Shown here piece after piece: positions 28,173-36,963 of a DNA stretch of 64,000 nt; within the stretch, counting starts at the first letter, position 1, and each line of letters starts with the position of its first letter. Location of the stretch: NCBI RefSeq assembly GCF_006517275.1, contig NZ_CP041191.1:3529001-3593000 (forward strand), in the 5' to 3' direction. The stretch comes from Labrenzia sp. PHM005. Its GTDB lineage: Bacteria; Pseudomonadota; Alphaproteobacteria; Rhizobiales; Stappiaceae. A model generated the notes under the pieces. The model searched no databases. It saw only the letters and a program-made list of their open reading frames with translations, and was not told where the DNA came from. Made by a program: the position numbers and the translations under genes.

Positions 28173-29021
28173 GTGGGCAGTCTCATACTCAGAACCATGG
28201 TCGTGGCCGTTGTTGCGGTTATCGCGCTTTTACCAGTGTCCTGGATGATTTCTATGGCGTTTAAACCGCCGGCGGAATGGACTTCGGCGTCGGGTGCGAT
28301 CACTTTCCTGCCGCAGAATCCGACGCTGTCGAATTTCCAGTACATCCTGACCGGCGAAGCTATGAACCAGCCTGTGTCGCTGGACAGGACCGTTTGGTGG
28401 CCGATGTTTGCCAGCTTGTTGACCTCGGTGATCGGCACACTGATCGCGGTGATCTGCGGGACAGCGTCAGCCTATGCGGTGAGCCGCCAAAAGGTTGGTG
28501 AGAGCATTGGCCTTTCCCTCTTGCAATTGCGGATATTCCCGCCTCTTGCCGTGATGATCCCGGTCATGATCATGTGGGCATTCCTTGGCATGATCGACAC
28601 CTGGTGGGGACTGTCGCTCATCTATGGCATTGTGACGATGCCGTTTTCCTTCTGGTTGATGAAAACCTATTTCGATGACTTGCCGCGTGAGATTGAAGAA
28701 GCGGCGATCGTTGAAGGCTGCACGGCTTTTGAAGCTTTTTATCAGATCACCTTGCCGATCGTGGCGCCCGCCGTCGCGTCGACCGCGCTGTTTATCTTCA
28801 TTCTCAACTGGTCGGACTATCTGATCGCTCTCCTTTTGACGCGCAAGGATTGGACCACCGTGCCGGTCTATATGAATGCGCTCGCAACCGCAGCTAGCGG
28901 CCAGCTGTTTGGCGCTAAGGCTGCTCTAGGCCTCATCGCCGCCATTCCCCCTGTCATTCTCGGGATCTCTATCCAGAAGTTTCTGGTGCGGGGTCTCACT
29001 TTCGGAGCCCTGAAACAATGA
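28173..29021 (+). CDS. ABC transporter permease, MalG-type
   Basis: A 282-residue permease with six hydrophobic helices; the EAA loop reads EEAAIVEGCTAFEAFYQITL (about residues 172-191), typical of MalG/UgpE-type carbohydrate importers. It starts with GTG at 28173, with AAGGAG 9 bp upstream; no ATG with a better site exists nearby. Its stop overlaps the next start by 4 bp. Together with the next gene it forms the channel. Confidence 0.92.
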   Translation: MGSLILRTMVVAVVAVIALLPVSWMISMAFKPPAEWTSASGAITFLPQNPTLSNFQYILTGEAMNQPVSLDRTVWWPMFASLLTSVIGTLIAVICGTASAYAVSRQKVGESIGLSLLQLRIFPPLAVMIPVMIMWAFLGMIDTWWGLSLIYGIVTMPFSFWLMKTYFDDLPREIEEAAIVEGCTAFEAFYQITLPIVAPAVASTALFIFILNWSDYLIALLLTRKDWTTVPVYMNALATAASGQLFGAKAALGLIAAIPPVILGISIQKFLVRGLTFGALKQ

Positions 29022-29986
29022 CTATTGCCGATACAATCCCTGTTGAAGCAGACGCTCCAAAGCCCGCCACCCGCGACCAGCTCGCAGCAGAGAAAGTAAC
29101 TCTTGCGCGCCGCCTGATTTTGCCGACCCAACTGTTGCTGGTGTTCATTGTCGCCTTTCCATTGGTTATGCAGATTTACATCAGTCTGACCTGGTGGACG
29201 CCGTTGGACGGAGATCCTTGGTACCTTGCCTATCTGAGTTGGGCTTGGTTCGATAACTATCTGTATCTTTTGTCGGATTCCGATCTTTGGGCGGCTGTCT
29301 GGCGGACTGTTCTGTTCGTGGCTATTGCCGTTCCCATCGAGTTCTTCCTTGGACTTTTGCTGGCTGTGTTGTTTTACGAAGGCATCATGGCGCGGTCTGT
29401 GTTCTACAGTCTGATCCTGATGCCCATGATGGTTGTTCCGGCAGTTGCCGGCTACATCTTCCATCTGATCTTTCAGCAAACCGGCCCGTTGAATGCGCTT
29501 TTAGGTCTGTTCTGGTCTGGTGCCAGCGAGATCAATTGGCTTTCCGACGTTACCAACGCCTTCATTGCGATCATCATTGCGGAAGTTTGGCATTGGACGC
29601 CGCTGATGTTCTTGATCCTGTTCGCCGGGCTGATGAGCGTGCCGGAAGATCAAATGCGCGCATCCGTAATTCTGGGTGCCAACTGGTGGGTCCGCTTCCG
29701 CTACATCGCGTTGCCGCGGATCAAGGCTGTGATCTTCATTGCGATTGGTTTGCGGGTGATCGAAAGCCTGAAAATCTTCGATGAGATCTTTGTCATGACG
29801 AGTGGCGGCCCGGGAGTCGCGACCCAAAGCCTCTCGCTCTACCTCTACAAGCTGACCTTCCAAGGGCTCGAGTGGTCCTACGTCGCGGCCATCGGCATCA
29901 CCGTCCTGGTCGCCCTCAGTGTCCTTACCGCACTCATTCTGTCCCGCGTTCAAAAGGCTGGGCAGGCAAAATCGGAGGCGAACTGA
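29018..29986 (+). CDS. ABC transporter permease, MalF-type
   Basis: A 322-residue permease with a cytoplasmic N-terminus of about 35 residues, then six membrane helices. The ATPase-contact loop (DQMRASVILGANWWVRFRYI, about residue 208) is a variant of the EAA motif with MRAS in place of EAA. The order here (MalG-type before MalF-type) is the reverse of the common one. Overlaps: 4 bp with the gene before, 1 bp (TGATG) with the ATPase gene after. Confidence 0.92.
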   Translation: MTIADTIPVEADAPKPATRDQLAAEKVTLARRLILPTQLLLVFIVAFPLVMQIYISLTWWTPLDGDPWYLAYLSWAWFDNYLYLLSDSDLWAAVWRTVLFVAIAVPIEFFLGLLLAVLFYEGIMARSVFYSLILMPMMVVPAVAGYIFHLIFQQTGPLNALLGLFWSGASEINWLSDVTNAFIAIIIAEVWHWTPLMFLILFAGLMSVPEDQMRASVILGANWWVRFRYIALPRIKAVIFIAIGLRVIESLKIFDEIFVMTSGGPGVATQSLSLYLYKLTFQGLEWSYVAAIGITVLVALSVLTALILSRVQKAGQAKSEAN

Positions 29987-31131
29987 TGTCCGGAATTTCG
30001 CTGGAAAACGTTAGCAAGAAATACGGCAACTTTACCGCGGTCAACAGCGTGTCATTGGAGATACAGAACGCCGAGTTTGTTGCAATTCTGGGGCCGTCGG
30101 GCTGCGGCAAGACCACGACCATGAACATGATCGCAGGTCTTGAGGATATCACGTCCGGGACCATCCGGTTTGACAATCGGGACGTAACGAACCTCAAAGT
30201 GCAGCAGCGCGGCGTGGGGTTTGTTTTTCAGAACTACGCGATTTTCACGCACATGAGTGTGCGCGATAACTTGGCGTTCGGTTTGCGCATCAAGAACCTT
30301 TCGCAGGCCGATATCGATCGCAAGGTTGGTGAGATGGCCGAGTTTATGGCCTTGTCGCACCGGTTGGAGGAAAAGTCGTCTTCGCTCAGTGTGAACGAAC
30401 TGCAAAAGCTTGCCATCGGACGGTCCGCAATTGTCGAGCCAAGCATCTTTCTGCTTGATGAGCCGCTTTCCAACCTTGATGCCGCTTTCCGCGAACGGAT
30501 GCGGTCCGATCTTCGGGAGCTGCAGCGGGAACTGAAACAGACCATGGTCTATGTCACCCATGACCAGATTGAGGCTATGGGGCTGGCCGACAAGATCGCG
30601 GTTATGAACCAGGCTCATCTCCAGCAGTTCGCCACGCCGGAGGAAATCTACGCCCGGCCAGCCAATGTGTTTGTTGCCCGGTTCATTGGCGCTCCGAGCA
30701 TGAACATCGTGAGCGGCACGCTTCACCAAATGGGCGATAACCTGGAACTGCATATCGGCGGCCGGGCTGCGGACAGTTTGAGGCTGCCGCTCCCCTTGGC
30801 CAATGCTGCAAAAGTACTGGGTTACCAGGGATTGCTGTTTGGGTTCCGTCCGGAAACGCTGTCGGTGAGCAACACACCTGGCCCGGACTGTATCGCAGCG
30901 GATGTGGCTCTGGTGGAAACCGTTGGCCGGCGGCGCATCGTGCACTTCCAATCGGGCGGAACCAAGTTTTTGGGCGTGTTTGATCGCAGTTTTTCGCTTC
31001 GTTCCGGGGACGCAACCTATGTGCGTTTCGATCTTTCACGCTGCCATCTTTTTGATCCTGAAACGGAACTTCGCCTTAAACCCTGCGATGCGCCCAGCAT
31101 GACTGTTGAAAAGGAGCGGGCCTATGGCTGA
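29986..31131 (+). CDS. ABC transporter ATP-binding protein with a degenerate signature motif
   Basis: A 381-residue UgpC/MalK-like ATPase with a C-terminal OB-fold regulatory domain. Walker A (GPSGCGKT, 36-43), Q-loop (Q82), Walker B (LLDEP with E159) and switch H192 are intact, but the signature that should read LSGGQ is LSVNELQ (134-140). The partner ATPase in the next gene has a perfect LSGGE. So of the two ATP sites in the heterodimer one lacks a normal signature, as in asymmetric exporters such as TAP or TM287/288. Start at 29986 overlaps the permease stop by one base; longer frames enter the permease gene. Confidence 0.9.
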   Translation: MSGISLENVSKKYGNFTAVNSVSLEIQNAEFVAILGPSGCGKTTTMNMIAGLEDITSGTIRFDNRDVTNLKVQQRGVGFVFQNYAIFTHMSVRDNLAFGLRIKNLSQADIDRKVGEMAEFMALSHRLEEKSSSLSVNELQKLAIGRSAIVEPSIFLLDEPLSNLDAAFRERMRSDLRELQRELKQTMVYVTHDQIEAMGLADKIAVMNQAHLQQFATPEEIYARPANVFVARFIGAPSMNIVSGTLHQMGDNLELHIGGRAADSLRLPLPLANAAKVLGYQGLLFGFRPETLSVSNTPGPDCIAADVALVETVGRRRIVHFQSGGTKFLGVFDRSFSLRSGDATYVRFDLSRCHLFDPETELRLKPCDAPSMTVEKERAYG

Positions 31132-32191
31132 AATCCGTCTGGAAGGCGTTACCAAGCGCTACGGTGCGGTCACCGCGCTCGATGATGTCAATTTGACCAT
31201 TGATACAGCCGCGTTTACGTCGGTTTTTGGTCCTCCGGGTTCCGGGAAATCCGTATTGCTCAGGGTCCTGTTGGGTTTGGAACAGGTGGATGAAGGCAAG
31301 ATCCTGATCAATGGTCAGGATATGACGTTTGCCTCGCCGCGGGAGCGGAACCTGGCGATGGTCTTCCAAAATCTGGCTCTGTTTCCGCATCTGACAGCAA
31401 GGGACAATATCGCGTTTCCAATGCGCAGGCGCGGAACGGCGGAAACAGAAATCGAGGCCAAAATCGATGAACTCGCCAATGTGCTCAGCATTGGCCATAT
31501 CCTTCATAAGAAGCCGGCGGCCTTGTCCGGGGGAGAACGTCAGCGTGTGGCAATTGCCCGTGCGCTGATCCGGGAGGCTGCTGTCTATCTCATGGACGAA
31601 CCGATTGCTGCGCTTGATGCACGCCTGCGCGATGCCATGCGGGTCGAATTGAAGCGGCTGCAGTCCGAGCTCGGAAAAACCTTTATCTACGTCACCCATG
31701 ACTGTGATGAAGCAATGAGCGTTGCCGACAAAATGGCCATCCTGGAAAACGGCCATGTCGCTCAAGTCGATCGCCCGGACAGCATCTATGCAGCGCCGGC
31801 TTCTGTCTATGTTGCAGAGCTCATGGGATCGCCCCGGATCAATGTGCTGAGCGGCAGTCAATTCGCCGACTTTATCGTTGAATCGCTCAAGTCGCTTTCC
31901 GAAAGCCGGGTGCCGCAGATCCAGAGTGGGTACCCCGATTGCCGCATTGCGCTGCGCCCGGAAGCTGTCCGCTTGCACCAGGTCTCCGAACAAGGAGCCA
32001 ATACGGCGTGTGTGAGCGACATTGAACGGCTGGGCGCGTTTGCGATCGTCACTGTCTCAAAGGGCGGTGAGAGTTTGCGCTCCGTTAGCCCAGGCGACAT
32101 CCCCCTGGCCGTTGGAGACGATGTCTGTCTGACGGCTGACCCTGACGGAATACTGCTTTTCGATCCGGACAACGGATCCCGGTTAATTTGA
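31124..32191 (+). CDS. ABC transporter ATP-binding protein, second and canonical
   Basis: A 355-residue carbohydrate-importer ATPase with Walker A (GPPGSGKS, 36-43), signature LSGGE (134-138), Walker B (LMDEP, E159) and H192. It overlaps the stop of the first ATPase gene by 8 bp and has GGAG upstream. Importers with two different ATPases, two permeases and one binding protein are known for glycerol (GlpSTPQV) in rhizobia; the same five parts occur here, though the substrate may differ. Confidence 0.92.
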   Translation: MAEIRLEGVTKRYGAVTALDDVNLTIDTAAFTSVFGPPGSGKSVLLRVLLGLEQVDEGKILINGQDMTFASPRERNLAMVFQNLALFPHLTARDNIAFPMRRRGTAETEIEAKIDELANVLSIGHILHKKPAALSGGERQRVAIARALIREAAVYLMDEPIAALDARLRDAMRVELKRLQSELGKTFIYVTHDCDEAMSVADKMAILENGHVAQVDRPDSIYAAPASVYVAELMGSPRINVLSGSQFADFIVESLKSLSESRVPQIQSGYPDCRIALRPEAVRLHQVSEQGANTACVSDIERLGAFAIVTVSKGGESLRSVSPGDIPLAVGDDVCLTADPDGILLFDPDNGSRLI

Positions 32192-32204
32192 GGAATTCTG
32201 CGCT

Positions 32205-33146
32205 ATGCAGCAACGAGATGAAACTGTCGCGATTATCGGGTTCGGTATAATCGGCCAATCCTGGAGCATTTCCTTTGCCAGGGCTGGATTTAAGGTGCGG
32301 GTCTTTGACCCGGCCCTTCCGGAGGATTGGTACCAGTTCCTAAAAGCAGCTCTCGATGATTTGAAAGAACTGGGGCTGCTGGAGGGACAGGAGCCGCAAG
32401 CGGTTTTAAGCCGGGTTTCCAGCGTACCGAGCATGCAGGATGCGGTTTGTGAGGCGATCTATGTCCAGGAGAACACCCCGGAAGTCGCTTCGGTGAAATC
32501 CCGGGTGTTTGACGAACTGGATGCGCTCTGCCAGCCGGATGCGATCATTGCCAGCTCTACCTCTGCGCTGCTTCCTTCGCAATTCACGGAGAACCTGAAA
32601 GGAGCGGAGCGATGTCTGGTTGCTCACCCGCTCAATCCGCCCCATCTGATCCCAGCTGTTGAAATCGTACCCAATCCAGGAACAAGCGACCGCGCCATAA
32701 AGAAGACATGCGAGCTCATGCAGGCTATCGGGCAAAAACCGATCGTGGCGAAAGATGAGGTTCCGGGCTTCATTATGAACCGTCTTCAGGGGGCCATTCT
32801 GGATGAGGCTTTCGCACTCGTTGGCGATGGCGTGTGTACGGTGGATGATGTCGACCGGGCAGTACGGGATGGTCTGGCGCGCCGCTGGGCGTTCATGGGG
32901 CCGTTCGAAACGATTGACCTGAATGCGCCGGGCGGCGTCGCTGGTTTCATGGACCGCTACGGCGAAGCCTATGCGAACATCGGGGAAGGGCGGCCCAACC
33001 GGAAAACATGGGACGGCCTGCTTCGGGATCAGGTCGTCCGCGCACGGCGCAACGCAATTTCGGAAGCGGACCTTATCAGCCGTCAGGAATGGCGGGACCG
33101 TCAGCTTGCGAACATCTCAGCTTTCTTCAACACAGACAGAACTTGA
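32205..33146 (+). CDS. 3-hydroxyacyl-CoA dehydrogenase family, L-gulonate 3-dehydrogenase-like
   Basis: A 313-residue NAD-dependent dehydrogenase whose text is close to lambda-crystallin/L-gulonate 3-dehydrogenase (CRYL1) rather than to true fatty-acid enzymes. The Rossmann motif GFGIIGQSW (12-20), SSTSALLPSQ (117-126), AHPLNPP with catalytic H141, E153, and the C-terminal REWRD-like QEWRDRQL near the end all match that group. CRYL1 oxidises C3 of L-gulonate; bacterial relatives include carnitine dehydrogenase. The next gene encodes a beta-keto acid cleavage enzyme, 6 bp away, so the 3-keto acid made here is its likely substrate. Confidence 0.88.
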   Translation: MQQRDETVAIIGFGIIGQSWSISFARAGFKVRVFDPALPEDWYQFLKAALDDLKELGLLEGQEPQAVLSRVSSVPSMQDAVCEAIYVQENTPEVASVKSRVFDELDALCQPDAIIASSTSALLPSQFTENLKGAERCLVAHPLNPPHLIPAVEIVPNPGTSDRAIKKTCELMQAIGQKPIVAKDEVPGFIMNRLQGAILDEAFALVGDGVCTVDDVDRAVRDGLARRWAFMGPFETIDLNAPGGVAGFMDRYGEAYANIGEGRPNRKTWDGLLRDQVVRARRNAISEADLISRQEWRDRQLANISAFFNTDRT

Positions 33147-33152
33147 TAGCCC

Positions 33153-34085
33153 ATGACGCAGAAACGCAAAACAATCATCACCTGTGCTTTGACCGGCGCC
33201 ATCCATACGCCGTCCATGTCACCGTACCTGCCAGTGACACCGGAAGAGATCATTGAAGAAGGCGTTCGGGCAGCCAAGGCCGGTGCCGCGATCTTGCATG
33301 TTCATGCCAGAAACCCTGTTACCGGACAGCCGGACCAGACAGTTGAAGGGTTTTCCAAGATCCTTCCTGAGCTGAAGCGGCGATCAGGTGCCGTCATCAA
33401 TATTACGACCGGTGGCAGCCCGTTCATGTCGGTTGATGAACGGGTTCAGCCAGCAGCTGTTTTCAAGCCGGAACTGGCCTCTTTGAATATGGGGTCGATC
33501 AATTTCGGCCTCTACCCAATGCTGGAAAGGTTCAAGGAATTTAAACATCAGTGGGAGCGCGAGCACCTTGAAAACTCAAGAGACCTGGTCTTCCGCAACA
33601 CCTATAAGGATATTGAGTTCGTTTTGAATACATGCCGGGAAAACGGCACCCGGTTTGAGTTCGAATGCTATGATATCGGCCATCTTTATAACCTAACCCA
33701 CATGGTGGCCCAGGGGCATGCCAGTGCTCCGCTGTTCGTCCAGTCCGTTTTTGGCCTTCTTGGCGGAATTGGAGCGCATCCGGAAGATGTGATGATGATG
33801 CGCCGGACCGCAGACCGTCTGCTGGGAGACCGCTATGTATGGTCTGTTCTGGGGGCAGGGGCCAACCAGATGAAGATCGGTGCCATGTCCGCAGCAATGG
33901 GTGGGCATATCCGTGTCGGGCTTGAAGACAGTCTTTGGGCTGGGCCGGGACAAATGGCAAAGTCCAGCGCGGATCAGGTCGATAAGGCACGTCAGCTGCT
34001 GGACGGGTTGAGCCTTGAACCGGCGACGCCGGACGAGGCCAGGGAACTCCTTGACCTCAAAGGAGAAGACAAGGTGGAATTCTGA
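33153..34085 (+). CDS. BKACE family beta-keto acid cleavage enzyme
   Basis: A 310-residue member of the DUF849/BKACE family (Kce relatives). These Zn enzymes condense a beta-keto acid with acetyl-CoA and cleave it, releasing acetoacetate and a new CoA ester. The metal site is visible as H49 and H51 in LHVHARN and E258 in IRVGLED. The frame ends sharing one base with the lactonase gene. Known members use 3-keto-5-aminohexanoate, dehydrocarnitine and several other keto acids, and many are uncharacterised. In this sugar operon a 3-keto aldonate is the natural candidate. That substrate is inference. Confidence 0.92.
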   Translation: MTQKRKTIITCALTGAIHTPSMSPYLPVTPEEIIEEGVRAAKAGAAILHVHARNPVTGQPDQTVEGFSKILPELKRRSGAVINITTGGSPFMSVDERVQPAAVFKPELASLNMGSINFGLYPMLERFKEFKHQWEREHLENSRDLVFRNTYKDIEFVLNTCRENGTRFEFECYDIGHLYNLTHMVAQGHASAPLFVQSVFGLLGGIGAHPEDVMMMRRTADRLLGDRYVWSVLGAGANQMKIGAMSAAMGGHIRVGLEDSLWAGPGQMAKSSADQVDKARQLLDGLSLEPATPDEARELLDLKGEDKVEF

Positions 34086-34960
34086 TGCAGGTCTCAGTTG
34101 TTGCGGACATGAAACCGCTGCTCGGTGAAGGCCCTGTTTGGGACTCGGATACCGAACGCCTTTATTTCATCGACAGCTTGGGCAAGCGTATTTTCCGGTG
34201 CGCCGCTGACGGCAGGGACATGCAGACTTGGTCCGTCCCCTCTGAGATCGGGTCCATGGCCTTGAAACAGTCGGGTGGGGCTATCTTGGCTCTTCGTGAC
34301 GGGTTCCATGAAATGGACTTTGTGACGGGTGAAACCCGGCACATCGTCGATCCGGAGCCGGACAGACCTGCTAACCGCTTGAATGACGGAAAGGTCGATC
34401 TAAAAGGCCGGTTCATCTGCGGGTCCATGGATACCGGCGAGGCTGCACCCACCGGTTCCTTGTGGCGTCTGGATCCGGATCACACGCTGACCGAGCTTGA
34501 CACAGGCATCATCTGTTCAAACGGACCTTGCTGGTCGCCGGACTGGAAAACGCTTTATTTCAGCGACAGTTTTTCCGGCAGTATCAGCGCCTATGACTAT
34601 GAGGCCGAAACCGGTCAGGTTTCCAACAAACGTGAATTTGCCGCAGTTGATGGCTCACGCGGCGGGGCTCCGGATGGGGCGACGGTTGATGACGAGGGTT
34701 ATCTTTGGGGAGCCACCGTGTTTGATGGCAGGATATTCCGGTATTCGCCGGATGGGAAAGTCGATCGGACAATTGAAATGCCCGTGGTGAAGATCACGAG
34801 CGTCGCGTTTGGTGGCCCCAATCTGGATCAGCTTTTTGTAACGTCCATGGCGGAGCCGCCACTGCCCAAATATCCTGGAGATGGCCCGTTGCGGGGATCT
34901 TTGTTCCGCATCGACGGGCTCGGGGTAAGGGGCCTTCCAGAACCAAAATTTGCAGGCTGA
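34085..34960 (+). CDS. SMP-30/gluconolactonase family lactonase
   Basis: A 291-residue six-bladed beta-propeller. The metal-binding glutamate is in LGEGPVW (about residue 15), with further ligands in NRLNDGKVD (about 98), SNGPCWSPDW and YFSDSFSG. Such enzymes open sugar lactones to aldonates. A dehydrogenase that makes a lactone is needed upstream in the pathway; the SDR (next gene, 13 bp on) or the Gfo/Idh/MocA enzyme could do this. No signal peptide, so cytoplasmic. Confidence 0.92.
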   Translation: MQVSVVADMKPLLGEGPVWDSDTERLYFIDSLGKRIFRCAADGRDMQTWSVPSEIGSMALKQSGGAILALRDGFHEMDFVTGETRHIVDPEPDRPANRLNDGKVDLKGRFICGSMDTGEAAPTGSLWRLDPDHTLTELDTGIICSNGPCWSPDWKTLYFSDSFSGSISAYDYEAETGQVSNKREFAAVDGSRGGAPDGATVDDEGYLWGATVFDGRIFRYSPDGKVDRTIEMPVVKITSVAFGGPNLDQLFVTSMAEPPLPKYPGDGPLRGSLFRIDGLGVRGLPEPKFAG

Positions 34961-34973
34961 CAAGGGGCACGCC

Positions 34974-35762
34974 ATGTCTGATACACCAAAAACAGCAATT
35001 ATCACCGGCGCGGCTCAAGGGATCGGGGAAGCAGTCGCTTTGCGTCTTGCCGACGAGGGATTTCGAAAGTTTATCCTGATCGACCGCCAGGCGGACAAAC
35101 TGACCGAAGTGAGTGATGCCCTTAAAAACAAGGGCGCGGACGCGAAAAACCTCGTTCTGGACCTGACGGACCTGTCCGCCCTGGATCAAGAGGTGACACG
35201 AGCGGTGGAAGAGGCCGGTCCGATCAATCTTCTGGTGAACGCTGCAGGCACCACGGCGCGAGGGGGATTGACCGACACCAGCCCGGAGACGTTTGACTTC
35301 ATCTACAACCTGAATGTCCGGGCACCGTTTTTCATGATGCAGAAGGTCGCGCCGGCATTTGTCCAAGGCGGCGCAATCGTCAACATCACCTCCATGCTGG
35401 CTTACGGTGGGCCGCCGTTCCTCTTGGGATATTCTTCCAGCAAAGCCGCGCTGGTGGCTTTAACCCGCGGAGCGGCCAACACCTTGAAACGGGATCGCGT
35501 TCGTGTCTTTGGCATCAACCTCGGCTGGACGCTGACGCCAGCTGAACAGCAGGTTCAAACACAGGTTCATGGCCTTGGAGACGACTGGGGCGATACCATC
35601 GGAGCCAAGCAGCCTTTTGGCCGCTTACTGTTGCCTAGCGATCCGGCTGGCGTAATCGCGTTTCTGGCGTCCAAGGATGCGGCCATGATGACGGGTGCAA
35701 TCATTGACTTGGACCAGTTTGTAGCCGGGACCGTTGATGACAATCCGGGTGCAGGGGCGTAA
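34974..35762 (+). CDS. Short-chain dehydrogenase/reductase
   Basis: A 262-residue classical SDR. The cofactor motif TGAAQGIG (11-18), NAAG (89-92) and the catalytic S140, Y153, K157 are all present. The start at 34974 was chosen over an in-frame ATG in the end of the lactonase gene because it follows a purine-rich site (AAGGGG). Enzymes of this group oxidise sugars to lactones or interconvert keto-sugars. Last gene of the island operon; no clear terminator follows, only a loose AAACCAGAC/GTCTGGTTT pair at 35764-35815. Confidence 0.92.
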   Translation: MSDTPKTAIITGAAQGIGEAVALRLADEGFRKFILIDRQADKLTEVSDALKNKGADAKNLVLDLTDLSALDQEVTRAVEEAGPINLLVNAAGTTARGGLTDTSPETFDFIYNLNVRAPFFMMQKVAPAFVQGGAIVNITSMLAYGGPPFLLGYSSSKAALVALTRGAANTLKRDRVRVFGINLGWTLTPAEQQVQTQVHGLGDDWGDTIGAKQPFGRLLLPSDPAGVIAFLASKDAAMMTGAIIDLDQFVAGTVDDNPGAGA

Positions 35763-36731
35763 AAAACCAGACTGCAAAGTGAAACCGAAACTCGGAAATC
35801 ATTCCTGTCTGGTTTGAATTGCATCTACCTGGAATGCATTCTGAGGCCTTTAGGTAAAGTCACGCAACCAGAAGCGCGCGGCTGCGAGATTGAGGGCGGT
35901 GCCAAAGGATGGTTTGGCGCACTATGACGCCAACCTATCCCTTGTCGTTTGGGAACACCTGGGCTTTCCGCAAGGTGTTCCCAAGAGACCGGGAGCAGAA
36001 CTGTTAAGTGACGCTTCGCTGTCGGTCGGGATCACGCCGATTGAATGCCTTTGGCGGTCTACTCTGGCGTGGGTTTTCGTCATTAAGCCGCAACGTGATC
36101 GACCAAAATCTCCTTATGAATTCCTTCTCTGGAGGCTGACTGTGGCCGCGAGCGTCATGGCTTGGGTTGTGGTACAGACCGGCCAGGCGGTATAGGGTCA
36201 GTTCCAGCAAAGGAATGTGAGCCTGCGCGATCCAAGCTGGTACGCGGCGCCGATCGTCTGATCGGAGAACGGGCGTCTCAGGGAAAATTGGTCACCCTGA
36301 CGCCTTATACAGCCAAAACCGTTGCCCGGCGCATGACGAAATCCCTCGATCCAGACCCGCATTTGAAATCTCTCACATTCCGGCTTGAGGTGTGGGATGC
36401 ATCCGGAAATACGTTGATTGAGCTGCTAGCAACCTCCAGCACTTTTACCCTGTTCAAGCTTTCTTATGAAGCTGCACTGGCCACGCGATGAAATGACGGT
36501 CTCTTCGTTCGTCAGGGAATAATAGTGGTTGTTGATTCTGGCGAACCAGATCCGGATGGGGCTGCGAATGTAGTGCGGTTGAGGTGAGGGCTAAACGCGC
36601 TACGGGTTAGCGGCATGAGAACAAAGCGGGCGTCCGCCCGTTTACCGCCCGTTTATAGCGGAACAAACTGAGACGTTCGCGTTTGTTCTCTTATCGAAAA
36701 TGGCTTAATTCTGCGGTTTTGCGGTGAGTTT
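35763..36731. other. Gene-poor right end of the island
   Basis: Mostly without recognisable genes. It holds a perfect 12-bp inverted repeat with a 12-base loop (TTGGGAACACCT at 35949-35960, AGGTGTTCCCAA at 35973-35984), two tandem 11-bp copies of CCGCCCGTTTA (36634-36655), and three copies of a GAACAAA-type element in both directions (36617-36625, 36661-36668, 36681-36690) close to the right attachment repeat. The last two groups may be integrase or excisionase binding sites. One frame (36162-36491) looks partly protein-like and is listed separately. Confidence 0.55.
36162..36491 (+). CDS. Possible small hypothetical protein or gene remnant
   Basis: The frame gives 109 residues; the part from about residue 40 (GERASQGKLVTLTPYTAKTV, then charged and hydrophobic alternation to the end) has a composition like a real soluble protein, while the first 35 residues do not. 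No ribosome site or known motif is seen. It may be the end of a decayed island gene. I do not recognise it. Confidence 0.25.
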   Translation: MGCGTDRPGGIGSVPAKECEPARSKLVRGADRLIGERASQGKLVTLTPYTAKTVARRMTKSLDPDPHLKSLTFRLEVWDASGNTLIELLATSSTFTLFKLSYEAALATR

Positions 36732-36785
36732 CTTCGTTTACACCGAAGATGTCGGGAGTTCGAGTCTCTCATCGCCCACCATTCT
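36732..36785. repeat. Right attachment repeat (tRNA-Val 3' fragment)
   Basis: These 54 bp are identical to 20477-20530. Only the tRNA part from the anticodon stem to CCA is present, without the 5' half, so it is not a functional tRNA. It is the displaced original 3' end of the target gene; DNA to its right is the ancestral flank. Confidence 0.93.
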
Positions 36786-36963
36786 CTCTCAAAATATTTT
36801 CTGTTTCCTACGGGGCGTAGATGACGCTCCTGCGCTGGGAAGTTGGCTTATCCGCTAGAGTGATGTCCTCTTTGTCCGTCCATGCTTGGCAGAAGGTTTT
36901 GGGTGGGTAATCCCGATTTTGCCGGTGTGCAGCTCAGAGGCAGACGTCCGGCAGGGCTCGATC

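Noticed and set aside
32205..34085. Carnitine degradation module (carnitine dehydrogenase plus dehydrocarnitine-cleaving BKACE)
   Set aside because: The dehydrogenase reads more like L-gulonate 3-dehydrogenase, and the neighbours are sugar enzymes with a polyol-type importer; no betaine or thioesterase gene is present. It remains the main alternative.
36732..36785. A second tRNA-Val gene
   Set aside because: Only the 3' part is present; the acceptor 5' strand and D arm are missing, so it cannot fold as a tRNA.
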